Source: Actinoalloteichus hymeniacidonis (lineage in GTDB: Bacteria; Actinomycetota; Actinomycetes; Mycobacteriales; Pseudonocardiaceae). From it: 64,000 nucleotides of DNA. The notes beneath the pieces are model-generated. The model was not told where the DNA came from. It saw only the letters and a list, made by a program, of their open reading frames with translations, and did no database searches. The stretch lies in assembly GCF_014203365.1 (NCBI RefSeq), contig NZ_JACHIS010000001.1, positions 3,348,001 to 3,412,000 on the forward strand. The letters are read 5' to 3'. This document shows positions 1 to 8,988 of the stretch, one piece after another (position 1 is the first letter of the stretch; every line of letters begins with the position of its first letter). Both the position numbers and the translations under genes were made by a program.

Positions 1-1590
1 CACCGTGCGTCGGAGGTCGTTCGCGATGCCCGCCAGCGCGTCCAGCGCGACCCCGTCGCAGGTCATCAACGCCATGGCCGCCTCGGTGTTGGCCGGGTCC
101 AACAGCGCGGCCGGGTCGTCGGCGGCGATGCGCAGGCCCTCGCGGACATCGGTGTCCAGGCGTTGGGGGGCCGAGGTGTCCGGCAGACTGGATTTGAGCG
201 CGTCCCAGTCGCCGTAGACGGTGTCGAAGTCGCCCCGGCGGTCCTCGGTGCGGCCTGCGGTGTCGATGCTGGCGTGCAGGTCGGTGCGACCGATCGACTC
301 GATGCCGCCGTCGGGCTCCTGCCAGGCACGGCCGGTGAGCTCGGCGTCGGGCTCGGCGAGGCCCTCGGCGGTGGCGAGGGCTGCGACATGGGCCGCCACC
401 CGCGTGTCCAACCACTGGGTGCTGTCGCCTGCCAGGCCCTGCCGGAGATGCCTTGGGTAGATCGTGAGCCGCTCACGCAGGGTGAATCCGTTGGCGGCGG
501 TCATCTCGGCGAGGGTGTCGATGGCGGGCCAGGGGCGCTCTGGGTTGACGTGGTCGGGGGTGACCGGGGAGACCCCGCCCCAATCGTCGATACCCGCGCG
601 AAGCATCAGGGCGTGTTCGGCTCCGACGAGGTTCGGGGGCGCCTGGACGCTGACTCCGGAGGGCATCAGTAGCCGGGCGACCGCGATCGTGGCCGCCAGT
701 TCGTGCAGGTCGGCGTCGGGCATCCCGCGCATCGCGGTGTCCGGCTTGGCACGGAAGTTCTGCACGATCACCTCTTGGAGGTGCCCGTACTGGCGGGCGC
801 TGGCCCGTAGCGCCAGCAAGGACTCGGCGCGTTCGAGGTGGTTCTCGCCGATGCCGATGAGGATGCCGCTGGTGAAGGGGATTCCGATCCGGCCCGCTTC
901 GGCCAACACCTTGAGTCGGACGGCGGGTTCCTTATCGGGGCTGGCGAAGTGCGGCATGCCCTTCTCGCTCCACAGCCGCTCGGCCGTGGTCTCCAGCATC
1001 ATGCCCATGCTCGGTGCGACGGGCTTGAGCCTGGTCATCTCCGACCAGCTCAGTACGCCCGGGTTGAGGTGCGGCAGCAGGCCGGTCTCCTCCAGTACCG
1101 CGATGGCGCAGGACCGCAGATAGTCCACGGTGGACGAGTAGCCGCGGGCCTCCAACCACTCTGCGGCGGCGTCCCAGCGCAGTTCCGGTCGATCCCCGAG
1201 GGTGAACAGCGCCTCTTTACAGCCTGCCGCGGCGCCCTGACGGGCGATCTCCACGACCTCCTCGCGCTCCAGGTAGGCCGACTCGACCTTGTGCGGCACG
1301 GTCGCGAAGGTGCAGTAGTGGCACCGGTCGCGGCACAGCCTCGTCAACGGGATGAACACCTTGCGGCTGTAGGTGATCAGTCCGGGGCGGCCTTCGGCGG
1401 TCAGGTGTGCATCGCGGGCGCGCCCTGCGATGACGAGCAGCTCGTCGAGATCGCTCTCACGGGCATGCAGCAACACCGCTGCCTCGGTCGCATCCAGCGC
1501 TACTCCGTCGCGGGCGCGCCGCAGCGCGCGGCGCATGGCCGACGGCGTGGGAGCGACTCCGGTCGAGGATGACTCGATTTCGATCGACAC
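1..1590 (-). CDS. fbiC: FO synthase FbiC (CofG/CofH fusion), 3' end beyond window
   Basis: Partial gene: the first 530 codons are present and the rest lies left of position 1. FbiC makes FO, the deazaflavin core of coenzyme F420, from tyrosine and 5-amino-6-ribitylamino-uracil using two radical-SAM domains. The N-terminal CofG-type domain carries the CxxxCxxC iron-sulfur motif (CRDRCHYC, residues 86-93) inside the family hallmark LTRLCRDRCHYCTFA. Later segments (LRERLTIYP and WLD near residues 370-390) also fit FbiC. The window ends in the linker to the CofH half, so the second cluster motif cannot be seen. The GTG at 1590 is taken as start because an in-frame TAG lies just upstream; ATG 1533 is an alternative. 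It lies downstream of metNIQ on the same strand but is separated by 165 bp with a terminator-like hairpin, so it probably has its own promoter. Confidence 0.93.
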   Translation of the reverse strand, partial: MSIEIESSSTGVAPTPSAMRRALRRARDGVALDATEAAVLLHARESDLDELLVIAGRARDAHLTAEGRPGLITYSRKVFIPLTRLCRDRCHYCTFATVPHKVESAYLEREEVVEIARQGAAAGCKEALFTLGDRPELRWDAAAEWLEARGYSSTVDYLRSCAIAVLEETGLLPHLNPGVLSWSEMTRLKPVAPSMGMMLETTAERLWSEKGMPHFASPDKEPAVRLKVLAEAGRIGIPFTSGILIGIGENHLERAESLLALRASARQYGHLQEVIVQNFRAKPDTAMRGMPDADLHELAATIAVARLLMPSGVSVQAPPNLVGAEHALMLRAGIDDWGGVSPVTPDHVNPERPWPAIDTLAEMTAANGFTLRERLTIYPRHLRQGLAGDSTQWLDTRVAAHVAALATAEGLAEPDAELTGRAWQEPDGGIESIGRTDLHASIDTAGRTEDRRGDFDTVYGDWDALKSSLPDTSAPQRLDTDVREGLRIAADDPAALLDPANTEAAMALMTCDGVALDALAGIANDLRRTV

Positions 1591-1707
1591 CCTCGCAGGC
1601 TACAACTCGGCCGACCTTCGAACCGTTGTCGAATATGTCTCACACCCCGCTGTCCTCGGTATTCCCATCATCTGGACGGGGTGATCGATGCACCGCCGGA
1701 TATCGGG

Positions 1708-1731
1708 AATAAAAGAGCCGATCTTGATCGG
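1708..1731 (-). terminator. Terminator-like hairpin after metI
   Basis: Read on the minus strand, the metI stop is followed by a short stem CCGAT-CAAG-ATCGG and then CTCTTTTATT. A U-rich tail is unusual in this GC-rich DNA. The stem is short (5-6 bp), so efficiency is uncertain. Confidence 0.4.
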
Positions 1732-1755
1732 TGGACTCCACAACGGACGGTGCGG

Positions 1756-2418
1756 TCAGCGTCGCAGCACCGCCCGCGAGAGTCGATTACCGATGAACTG
1801 GGCGAGTTGCACGAGGACGATCATGATGACCACCGCGACGGCGGTGACCGCCCAGTCGAAGCGCTGGTATCCGTAGGCGATCGCGAAGTTGCCGAGCCCG
1901 CCGCCGCCGACCGCGCCCGCCACCGCCGTCATGTCGATCACGGCGACGAAGACGAAGGTGTAGCCGAGGATCAGTGGCCCGAGCGCCTCGGGAACGAGAA
2001 CCGTGACGATGATGCGCATCGGACCGGCACCCATCGCCCTGGCCGCCTCGATCACGCCGGGGTCGACCGACACCAGGTTCTGCTCGACGATCCGGGAGAT
2101 GCCGAAGGTCGCCGCGACGATCAATGCGAAGGTGGCGGCCGCCGTTCCGAGCGTGGTGCCCACGACGCTGATGGTCAGCGGACCGATCGCGGTGATGAAG
2201 ATGATGAACGGAATCGGTCGGATGATGTTGACGAGCACGTTCAGCACCACGAACACCACCGGATTGGCCAGGATGCCGCCCTTGCGGGTGGTGTAGAGCA
2301 GGATTCCCAGTACCAGGCCGAGAAGGCCGCCGAGGATCATCGTGGCCAGCACCATCCACAGCGTCTGCCCGATGGATTCGAGCAGTACCGGGCCGAGACG
2401 CTCCCAATCGGTGCTCAT
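1756..2418 (-). CDS. metI: Methionine ABC transporter permease MetI
   Basis: A 220-residue inner-membrane permease with about five hydrophobic segments and the BPD-permease EAA loop (EAARAMGAGPMRIIVTVLVPEA, near residues 124-146) that docks onto the ATPase. Length and motifs, including the PIPFIIF segment and the AGAVGGGGLG loop, are typical of MetI of the methionine uptake transporter family. The start overlaps the 3' end of metN by 4 bp, which implies translational coupling, and metQ precedes metN. Together the three form a complete MetQ-MetN-MetI importer for D/L-methionine or related amino acids. Nothing in the sequence distinguishes methionine from close analogues, so the substrate is inferred from family membership. 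Confidence 0.92.
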   Translation of the reverse strand: MSTDWERLGPVLLESIGQTLWMVLATMILGGLLGLVLGILLYTTRKGGILANPVVFVVLNVLVNIIRPIPFIIFITAIGPLTISVVGTTLGTAAATFALIVAATFGISRIVEQNLVSVDPGVIEAARAMGAGPMRIIVTVLVPEALGPLILGYTFVFVAVIDMTAVAGAVGGGGLGNFAIAYGYQRFDWAVTAVAVVIMIVLVQLAQFIGNRLSRAVLRR

Positions 2419-3449
2419 GCCGCCAGCTCCTCGACCTCGGTGGTCTCCCGAAGTTCGGCGATCAGTGCGTCCACACCGTCCGGCGGACCGATCAGCTCCA
2501 GGGTCAGTCGACCGATCGGCTCGCCACCGAGTTCCTTGATGCCGCCGTAGACGATCTCGAAACGGACCTGATGGCGGCTCAACGCGCTGGACAGGGTCGT
2601 GCCGATGCGCTGGTCGTCGCGGATCCGGGCGGTGATCAGTCGGCCGCCGTGCCGAGTACGCAACCGGGCCAGGTCGTCCCCGTCGGGTTGATCGTGCAGC
2701 ACGGTCGCGACGAAACGCCGGGTGGTCTGCGTCCTCGGTTCCGCGAAGACGTCGATGACCCGGCCCTGTTCCACTATGCGACCAGCGTCCAGCACGGCCA
2801 CCCGATCGGCGATCTGTCGGACCACCTCCATCTCATGCGTGATGACCAGAATCGTCACCCCGAGCTCCGTGTTGACCCGTTTGAGGAGCCGCAATACCTC
2901 GCCGGTGGTCTCGGGGTCGAGGGCGCTGGTGGCCTCGTCGGCCAAGAGGATGGTCGGATTGGTGGCCAGGGCTCTGGCGATCCCGACGCGCTGCTTCTGT
3001 CCGCCGGAGAGTTGGTCGGGGTAGTGCCAGGCCTTCTCGGTGATCCCCACGAAGTCGAGCAACTCGGTGACGCGTTCGGTGCGGCGTTGTCGATCCCAAC
3101 CGGCGATCGTCAGGGGGTAGGCCACGTTGCCGAACACGGTTCGGGACCGCATCAGGTTGAACTGCTGGAAGATCATCCCGATCCCGAGCCGCACCGTCCG
3201 CAGCCGCCGCTCACTCAACCGGGTGATGTCGGTGCCGTCGATCAGCACCGAGCCCTCGGTCGCGGTCTCGAGTGCGTTGACCAGTCGTACCAGGGTGCTC
3301 TTCCCCGCGCCGGAGTACCCGATGATCGCGAAGACGTCGCCCGCGTCGATGGACAGGTCGATCCCGTCCAGAGCGGTGACCCGCCTGCCGCCGGACTCGA
3401 ACACCTTGGTGACACCCCGGAACTCGATGAGCCCGCTCACCTCGCTCAC
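2415..3449 (-). CDS. metN: Methionine ABC transporter ATP-binding protein MetN
   Basis: A 344-residue cytoplasmic ATPase that powers methionine import. Visible motifs: Walker A GYSGAGKST (44-52), Q-loop in MIFQQFNLM (about 92-100), signature LSGGQ (147-151), Walker B ILLADEA (167-173) and the switch His in VITHE. The C-terminal ~80 residues (RLITARIRDDQRIGT... to the end) match the NIL domain, which in MetN binds methionine and causes trans-inhibition, so activity is probably feedback-regulated post-translationally. The GTG start overlaps the metQ stop by 4 bp and the 3' end overlaps metI by 4 bp. Confidence 0.94.
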   Translation of the reverse strand: MSEVSGLIEFRGVTKVFESGGRRVTALDGIDLSIDAGDVFAIIGYSGAGKSTLVRLVNALETATEGSVLIDGTDITRLSERRLRTVRLGIGMIFQQFNLMRSRTVFGNVAYPLTIAGWDRQRRTERVTELLDFVGITEKAWHYPDQLSGGQKQRVGIARALATNPTILLADEATSALDPETTGEVLRLLKRVNTELGVTILVITHEMEVVRQIADRVAVLDAGRIVEQGRVIDVFAEPRTQTTRRFVATVLHDQPDGDDLARLRTRHGGRLITARIRDDQRIGTTLSSALSRHQVRFEIVYGGIKELGGEPIGRLTLELIGPPDGVDALIAELRETTEVEELAA

Positions 3450-4405
3450 TCCTGCGAGTCCCGCACGGTCTGGGTCAGCCGATCGAGGATCTCCGCGAGC
3501 TCCGTCTGCGGGCGGTCGATTCGCACCGAGGTGCCCTGCGACTGGGCTTGGGACTGCTCGATGACACGCTCGTCGGCGAAGATCTCGGCCACGCGCCGAT
3601 AGAGCGGGTTGTCCACATCGGCCGACCGGACGGCGAAGATGTTGATGTACGGCTCGGCCTCGGGACTCTCCGGGTCGTCGCTGTACAGCGCGCCGGTGAG
3701 GTCGAGTTCCGCGTCCAGGGCGAAGTTGTTGTTCACGATCGCCGCGTCCACCGACGGCAGTGAGGCGACCGTCTGGGCCGCGTCCACCGGGGTGACCGTG
3801 ACCTTCGAGGCCGCCTGGTCGATATCGGCGGGGGTGGACAGCACGGTGCCGCCGCCCGTCAGCTCGACCAGCCCGGCCTGTTGCAATACCAGCAGCGCTC
3901 TGGCCTGGTTGGTCGCGTCATTGGGAATGGCGACCTCGGCCCCGTTCGGGATGTCCGCCAGCGCCGAATGCCGTTGTGAATACAGACTGAGCGGCACCAC
4001 GAATGTCGAACTCAACGGTGCCAGTGTGTCGTCGTTGGCGACGTTGTAGTTCGCCAGGAACAGCAGATGCTGAAACTGATTGAGATCGACCTGACCCTGG
4101 GACAAAGCCGGGTTCGCCTGGTTGTAATCGCTGAAGTTCACCAGTTCGATCTCGATGCCCTCTTCAGCGGCAATGGTACGGAAGGTCGCCCAATGGTCGG
4201 CGGCGGCATCGGTGACTCCGATCCGCACCACCTGACGCTCTCCACCGCCCGTCCCGTCGTCGCCCGGTTTGACCAGGAAGAACACCGACAAGGCGACCGC
4301 GACCACCACTGCTGCGGTGCCGAGCACGAGCCCCAGTCGGTTCTTCCTCGGTTTCTCGGGAAGCGCACTGGGGCCGCCGGTGGACGGCGCGTCGTTCTCG
4401 GACAT
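3446..4405 (-). CDS. metQ: Methionine-binding protein MetQ/NlpA family, membrane-anchored
   Basis: A 319-residue extracytoplasmic solute-binding protein of the NlpA/MetQ family (VRIGVTDAAADHW, VDLNQFQHLLFL, VAIPNDATNQARALLVLQQAGL and VDAAIVNNNFA are family blocks). It is the first gene of metQ-metN-metI. Oddity: most MetQ proteins are lipoproteins, but here the N-terminus is a polar 20-residue segment, a KPRKNR stop and one hydrophobic helix (about 24-46) with no cysteine near its end. It therefore looks like a type II signal-anchor protein held by its TM helix. A downstream start cannot supply a lipobox, since no Cys is present in this region. Upstream is a 456-bp divergent intergenic region. 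Confidence 0.87.
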   Translation of the reverse strand: MSENDAPSTGGPSALPEKPRKNRLGLVLGTAAVVVAVALSVFFLVKPGDDGTGGGERQVVRIGVTDAAADHWATFRTIAAEEGIEIELVNFSDYNQANPALSQGQVDLNQFQHLLFLANYNVANDDTLAPLSSTFVVPLSLYSQRHSALADIPNGAEVAIPNDATNQARALLVLQQAGLVELTGGGTVLSTPADIDQAASKVTVTPVDAAQTVASLPSVDAAIVNNNFALDAELDLTGALYSDDPESPEAEPYINIFAVRSADVDNPLYRRVAEIFADERVIEQSQAQSQGTSVRIDRPQTELAEILDRLTQTVRDSQE

Positions 4406-4861
4406 CGTCGGACCTCTCCATCGGGACGGCGCGGACGACCATCGCGGTCCGCGCTTTCGACTCTGGACACGATGCCCGGGTAGTCGGGCCGCCGGGAAAT
4501 CGTTTCAGCATCTGGCGGGAAACGGCGGGATTTGTCACCGGGTGAGTCGTTGTGTTATTCGCCGGCCGACTGCGCATCGTCACCGAATCCGGGGTGGACA
4601 TTGGTCGATGTCGCCCAGCCGGTGGACACGCGCGACTCGGTATCCATCGGCGACGCTGTCCGGCCGCAACCCGGACCACGAGCGGCTCGATGACCCGGCT
4701 CGCTTCCGCATCTGTCCGACGTTGCCCCTGCGGTCCCGAATCCGCAGCCTGCATCGATCTTGACAGTGTCGGCGCTCACACTTAGCCTCAGATTCGACGA
4801 GATCACGGACTACGTCCGACATTTCGGACATTGGTGGACCTCTGGAGACAACGGAGTCGAC
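4406..4861. other. Divergent intergenic region metQ / MFS
   Basis: 456 bp without a convincing gene. On the minus strand the leader of metQ contains nested inverted repeats around 4490-4535: CCGCCG pairing with CGGCGG, and inside it GTTTC pairing with GAAAC. I looked for SAM-I and SAM-IV riboswitch signatures and did not find them. The promoters of metQ and of the MFS gene must lie here, but no clear -10/-35 pair stands out. Confidence 0.45.
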
Positions 4862-6274
4862 GTGTCCTCAGCCTTCGCTGCCGCTCCGAGCGCCTCCGCA
4901 GCCACCCTGCGCAAGATCTCGCTCCGTCTACTGCCGCTGTTGGGTCTGCTGTATGTCATCGCCTACATCGACCGATCCAACGTGGGTTTCGCGAAGCTCA
5001 CTCTGCAGGCCGAGCTGGGGCTGTCCGCGACGGTGTTCACGCTCGGCCAGGTCTTCTTCTTCGTGGCCTACGCCCTCTTCGAGGTGCCCAGCAACCTGGC
5101 GCTGCACCGCTACGGGGCGCATCGGTGGATCGCGCGGATCATGTTCACCTGGGGCCTGGTCACCGTCGCGACGGCGCTGGTCGACCAGACCTGGCAGTTC
5201 TATCTCGCCCGGTTTCTGCTCGGAGCCGCCGAGGCAGGCTTCTTCCCCGGGGTCCTCTACTACCTGACCCGCTGGTTCCCCGCCTCACACCGCAGCACGG
5301 CCATCGGACTGTTCATGCTGGCCGGGCCGCTGTCCTTCATCATCGGCAACCCACTGATGGGCGGTCTCAACGATCTACACGGACTCTGGGGTCTGGACGG
5401 CTGGCAGTGGATCTTCGTCGCCACCGGATTGCCCGCCCTGCTGATGACGCCCGTCGTGCTGTGGATCCTGCCGCGCGACCCCGAGACCGCGCGGTGGCTG
5501 GCGCCTGCGGAGCGGTCGTGGCTGACCGGCACACTGCGCGCCGAGGCACAGCAGGCGGGCGCACAACCGCACAACCCGCTCGCGGTGCTGGCCGACCGCC
5601 GGGTGCTGTCGATGGCGCTGTTCTTCCTCTGTTTCCCGCTGGCCACCTATGGTCTGGCCTTCTGGCTGCCGACGATCGTCGAGGGCTTCGGCGAGATGTC
5701 CGGGCTCACCGTGGGCCTGGTCTCCACCATCCCGTATCTCTGCGTCATGGTGGGTCTGTTCCTGGTGCCGAGGCTCGCGGCCCGCCGGGGCAGCCCGTTC
5801 TTCTGGCTGGGTCTGATGTTGGCGTTGTCGGTGGCCGGTTTCCTCGTCGCGGCCACCGCGAGCGCACCCTGGCTGCAGATGATCGGTTTATGCATCGCCT
5901 CCGTCGGCGGGTACTCGGCACAACCGGTGATGTGGAGCCTGGTCCCGAGATTCCTGGCGGGCGCGGCCGCAGCGGCGGGCATCGCGGCGATCAACGGAAT
6001 CGGCAATCTGGGCGGCGGGTTCGGGCCGATGGGCATCGCGGCGATCGTCGACGCGACCGGCTCCCCCGTCACCGGGTTGATCTTCTTGATCGTCGTCTCG
6101 GCGATCGGTCTCGTGGGCACCCTCGGGCTCCGCCGGGTGCTTCGGGTCCGCCCGGCCGACACCGAGGGCACCGGCCTGGTGCAGGCAGATCCAGCGCAGA
6201 CACACGACGATGCGGGCGCGACGCCGTTCGATGCCGTTCGAACCGAGCGGGACCGGCCGAGCTCGAAGGACTGA
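4862..6274 (+). CDS. MFS transporter, ACS (anion:cation symporter)-like family
   Basis: A 470-residue integral membrane protein with twelve predicted TM segments. The N-terminal LRKISLRLLPLLGLLYVIAYIDRSNVGFA is characteristic of the ACS/phthalate-permease branch of the major facilitator superfamily (tartrate, glucarate, 4-hydroxyphenylacetate and aromatic acid transporters). The motif-A-like VPSNLALHRYGAHRWIARIM fits too. The GTG at 4862 is chosen over the earlier in-frame GTG because GGAG lies 7-8 nt upstream and the protein then begins just before the conserved block. No catabolic genes are adjacent, so the substrate cannot be assigned beyond 'probably an organic anion'. Confidence 0.85.
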   Translation: MSSAFAAAPSASAATLRKISLRLLPLLGLLYVIAYIDRSNVGFAKLTLQAELGLSATVFTLGQVFFFVAYALFEVPSNLALHRYGAHRWIARIMFTWGLVTVATALVDQTWQFYLARFLLGAAEAGFFPGVLYYLTRWFPASHRSTAIGLFMLAGPLSFIIGNPLMGGLNDLHGLWGLDGWQWIFVATGLPALLMTPVVLWILPRDPETARWLAPAERSWLTGTLRAEAQQAGAQPHNPLAVLADRRVLSMALFFLCFPLATYGLAFWLPTIVEGFGEMSGLTVGLVSTIPYLCVMVGLFLVPRLAARRGSPFFWLGLMLALSVAGFLVAATASAPWLQMIGLCIASVGGYSAQPVMWSLVPRFLAGAAAAAGIAAINGIGNLGGGFGPMGIAAIVDATGSPVTGLIFLIVVSAIGLVGTLGLRRVLRVRPADTEGTGLVQADPAQTHDDAGATPFDAVRTERDRPSSKD

Positions 6275-6351
6275 TCAGGCTTGATGTCCGTCCGCACGCC
6301 CAGGTCTCGCCGCCGCAGGACGGACGGGCTACTGCGGTACCGTCCGCGACC

Positions 6352-6648
6352 ATGCCCTCCTTCCGGCTGACGATGACGATCGGACTCCTACGACCCGACG
6401 CCGCCCCGGAGGACGTTCTGCCGCATGCGGCGAACGCCACCGCCGAGCTGGCCACGCTGGAGTCCAGAACGGTCACGGTCGTGTCGGGCGAGGCGCGCAT
6501 CGTCATCCGATTCACCGCCGATGACGCCGAGGAAGCGGCGCGGATCGCCGCGCAGGTCGTCGAGGCGACCGCGACCTTGGCACAGGTCCTGGCCTGGCGG
6601 GTCACGGGCCGGGTGCGCGGGCGGTGGGCGGATCTCGTCGTCCGGTGA
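6352..6648 (+). CDS. Hypothetical protein, 98 aa
   Basis: Small soluble acidic protein beginning PSFRLTMTIGLLRP and ending RWADLVVR. It has an alternating beta-alpha-beta pattern (TVTVVSGEARIVIRFTADD followed by an alanine-rich helix with EEAARIAAQVVEAT), suggesting a compact ferredoxin-like or ACT-like fold. That is only a secondary-structure impression. Codon use has the strong G/C third-position bias of real genes here. It lies 77 bp after the MFS gene on the same strand and may be co-transcribed. No family recognised. Confidence 0.55.
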   Translation: MPSFRLTMTIGLLRPDAAPEDVLPHAANATAELATLESRTVTVVSGEARIVIRFTADDAEEAARIAAQVVEATATLAQVLAWRVTGRVRGRWADLVVR

Positions 6649-6783
6649 GATGGGCCCCGCTCGGCTCGGCAGCCGGCCCGCGAACGACCCGATATATCAC
6701 TCTGTGAGACGACCTGCCCATGGTGCGAGCAAGGACCTAGCCTCCGGGTGAGTCCGTTCGTTCGCCCGCGCCCTGGAGTCCCC

Positions 6784-8052
6784 GTGTCCGCAGCACCCGA
6801 TCAGACCGTCACCCGCAGCCGGTTGGCCTCGCCGACCTCCTGCGCTGCGCCCGCCGCAGCACCGGCGGATCCGGTCCGCGTGGTGCCGCTGACCATCGCG
6901 GCGGTGTTGGCGGTGGCGCTGAGCTGGTACGTCTGGTCGGCCCACGGCGCACGATTCGGCGCGCTGTTGGTGATCGGGCTCTTTCTCGGGGTGGCGCTGT
7001 TCCACTCGCGTTTCGGTTTCACCTCCGCTTGGCGGCAGCTGATCGCGGTCGGCAACGGCCAGGGATTACGGGCCCACACGCTGCTGCTGGGCACGGCCGC
7101 GACCTTGATCACGCTGATCCTGGTGTCGGGTGCCGGTCTCTTCGGCAGCGTCCCCGAGGTGACGGCCAAGCCGATCGGGTTGGCGCTGTTCGCCGGGGCG
7201 GCGCTGTTCGCCATCGGCATGCAGCTCGGTGGCGCCTGCGCCTCCGGGACGCTGTTCGCGGTCGGCGCCGGGCAGTCCACGATCCTGTTCACCCTGGCGG
7301 GTTTCATCCTCGGTTCGATCTTCTACACCTGGGCCTTCCCGATCTTCGACGGTTGGCCGCAGGTGCCGGGCATCCTGCTCTCCGATCACGTCGGCTGGTT
7401 CGGGTCCTGGGCGATCACCATCGTGGCGCTGCTCGGCGTCGTGCTGCTGACCAGGGTGATCCAGGCACGGCGGACCCCGCCGCCGGTGGCGTCGGTGCCC
7501 ACGGCACGCGGCATCGCCCGGGTCTTCCGAGGATCGTGGCCGGTGCTGGTGGGAGCCGTGGTCCTGGCGGTGTTCGCGGCCGCGGTCGTGCTGGTCTCCG
7601 GCGGAACCTGGGGCGTGACGTTCTCTTTTGCTCTCGTGGGAGCGAAATTCCTCCAGCTCATCGGGCTGCACCCCGAGACCTGGGAGTTCTGGTCGTCGGT
7701 CAACAACGCTCAGGCACTGGCGAACCCGGTGTGGACGGACAAGACCAGTCTCACCAACATCGGCATCATGATCGGTGCGGGCGTCGCGGCGGCGGCCGCG
7801 GGCGCCTGGCGATTCCGTGCCGAGATCCCGTGGCGGACCGCGTTGGCCGGGATCCTCGGCGGGATCCTGATGGGGATCGGTGCCCGACTCGCGGGCGGCT
7901 GCAATATCGGCGCCTATCTCGGGGGCATCTCGACCGGCAACCTGCATGGCTGGCTCTGGGGCCTGTTCGCGCTGGGCGGTACCTGGATCGGCCTCCGGCT
8001 GCGCCCGCTGTTCGGATTGGCGACTCCGAAGCCGACCGACAGCGTCTGCTGA
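6784..8052 (+). CDS. YeeE/YedE-type sulfur (thiosulfate-like) transporter
   Basis: A 422-residue membrane protein with about ten TM segments and the internal duplication of the YeeE/YedE family. Both halves carry the signature with a conserved cysteine: GGACASGTLFAVGAGQ in the first half and RLAGGCNIGAYLGGISTGNLHGW in the second. These cysteines line the conduction path in thiosulfate-transporting YeeE proteins, and some YedE members are linked to selenium metabolism. GTG 6784 is preferred because GGAG sits about 6 nt upstream; an earlier in-frame GTG at 6748 would add twelve residues. No TusA or rhodanese partner is adjacent, so the exact substrate is unknown. Confidence 0.85.
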   Translation: MSAAPDQTVTRSRLASPTSCAAPAAAPADPVRVVPLTIAAVLAVALSWYVWSAHGARFGALLVIGLFLGVALFHSRFGFTSAWRQLIAVGNGQGLRAHTLLLGTAATLITLILVSGAGLFGSVPEVTAKPIGLALFAGAALFAIGMQLGGACASGTLFAVGAGQSTILFTLAGFILGSIFYTWAFPIFDGWPQVPGILLSDHVGWFGSWAITIVALLGVVLLTRVIQARRTPPPVASVPTARGIARVFRGSWPVLVGAVVLAVFAAAVVLVSGGTWGVTFSFALVGAKFLQLIGLHPETWEFWSSVNNAQALANPVWTDKTSLTNIGIMIGAGVAAAAAGAWRFRAEIPWRTALAGILGGILMGIGARLAGGCNIGAYLGGISTGNLHGWLWGLFALGGTWIGLRLRPLFGLATPKPTDSVC

Positions 8053-8098
8053 GCGCAGGCCGATCCCGCGCAGGCTCGGGCCTGATCGTCGGCGCACC

Positions 8099-8124
8099 GG
8101 GCAGGCGAGATACTCAGCCTGCCC
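8099..8124. terminator. Convergent terminator hairpin
   Basis: Perfect inverted repeat GGGCAGGC / GCCTGCCC with a 10-nt loop between the YedE-like gene and the convergent gene ending at 8114. It overlaps that gene's stop codon, so it probably works for the plus-strand gene or for both. Confidence 0.55.
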
Positions 8125-8812
8125 AGTCGACCCGGGCGGCCACGACCCAGCCGTGCGCGCAGGCGCCGCGAAGCTCCTCGGCATCGACGGCATCGGTATC
8201 GGTCTGTGCGGATGCGTCGGCGATTCCGCCGGACTGCCGGACGCCGAGACGGAAGCCGTAGAGCACCACGACGTGTCCGGCGGCCGCGGCCGCCGCCGAC
8301 CACGCAGGATCGAGCTCCAGCGGTGTTCGCGCCCACAGCCCGTCCTCCTGGTCGGACAGTTGCAGTTCGCCGTCGAGCAGGCGCAGCGTCCAGCCTCGGG
8401 CGGTGTCGACGTCGGCGGACGGTTCGGCGATACGGCCGCCGAAACCAGCCTGGACGATCATCTCGATCTGGAGTTCGGTCTCCGAACCAGCGCCGTCATC
8501 GATCAGCAGGGCTCGTCGCGGTTCGCACAACAACACCGGCGCCGCTGCACCGTCAGGTCCGTCGGTTCCCAGCGCGGGATGGCCTGCGGGCAGGGCGCGG
8601 GCGATCACCCGGGTATCGGCCGCGATGCGCTCTGCCTCGGCTTGCTCGGGAGCACCGATCCGAGGAGCCGTTCCGGGTCCGGCGGGCTTTCCGATCAGCG
8701 GATTCGGCGGCGCCGAGTCTCGCGACGCCGCCGATCCCGCAGTTCCTGGCGCGTCCGAATCGCTCTGATGTCGCCCGGCTCTGCGCTGTCGTTTCGCTCG
8801 TCGTCCGCTCAC
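8114..8812 (-). CDS. Hypothetical protein, 232 aa
   Basis: Unknown protein. The first ~60 residues are basic, then Pro/Ala-rich and probably disordered (SGRRAKRQRRAGRHQ, then APPNPLIGKP). The remainder alternates hydrophobic strands and helices (RIAADTRVIARALPAGHPALG, APVLLCEPRRALLID, ELQIEMIVQAGFGG, GHVVVLYGFRLGV, GWVVAARVDWAG). No signal peptide, TM segment or catalytic motif is obvious. It is convergent with the YedE-like gene and divergent from the iron-regulated gene at 9041. The strand was chosen because its codon use is strongly G/C-ending and its composition is protein-like, whereas the overlapping plus-strand frame is arginine-rich and begins inside the YedE-like gene. Confidence 0.6.
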   Translation of the reverse strand: MSGRRAKRQRRAGRHQSDSDAPGTAGSAASRDSAPPNPLIGKPAGPGTAPRIGAPEQAEAERIAADTRVIARALPAGHPALGTDGPDGAAAPVLLCEPRRALLIDDGAGSETELQIEMIVQAGFGGRIAEPSADVDTARGWTLRLLDGELQLSDQEDGLWARTPLELDPAWSAAAAAAGHVVVLYGFRLGVRQSGGIADASAQTDTDAVDAEELRGACAHGWVVAARVDWAG

Positions 8813-8988
8813 CCCACCGAGCCTGCCCCGCCTCGATCGACGTGCACACCGGACTCACCCCATCGAGGCGGCGGCCTGTGGGCGACCACGGCGGGACGGT
8901 GGTCGCCCACAGGACGAGGCCTTCATGCGCCCCCGAGGTTGTGATTGTCTTCATGGGTCTCCGAGATTCACCTCGCCCGCGAGGTAGC

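Noticed and set aside
4406-4760. SAM-I or SAM-IV riboswitch upstream of metQ
   Set aside because: The conserved core blocks (GCAACC-type elements and the pseudoknot arms) are not found on the minus strand; only generic inverted repeats are present.
7880-8944. 354-codon plus-strand frame downstream of the YedE-like gene
   Set aside because: It begins within the YedE-like gene in another phase and is opposed by a minus-strand gene with better composition and codon bias; a terminator hairpin at 8099 also falls inside it.
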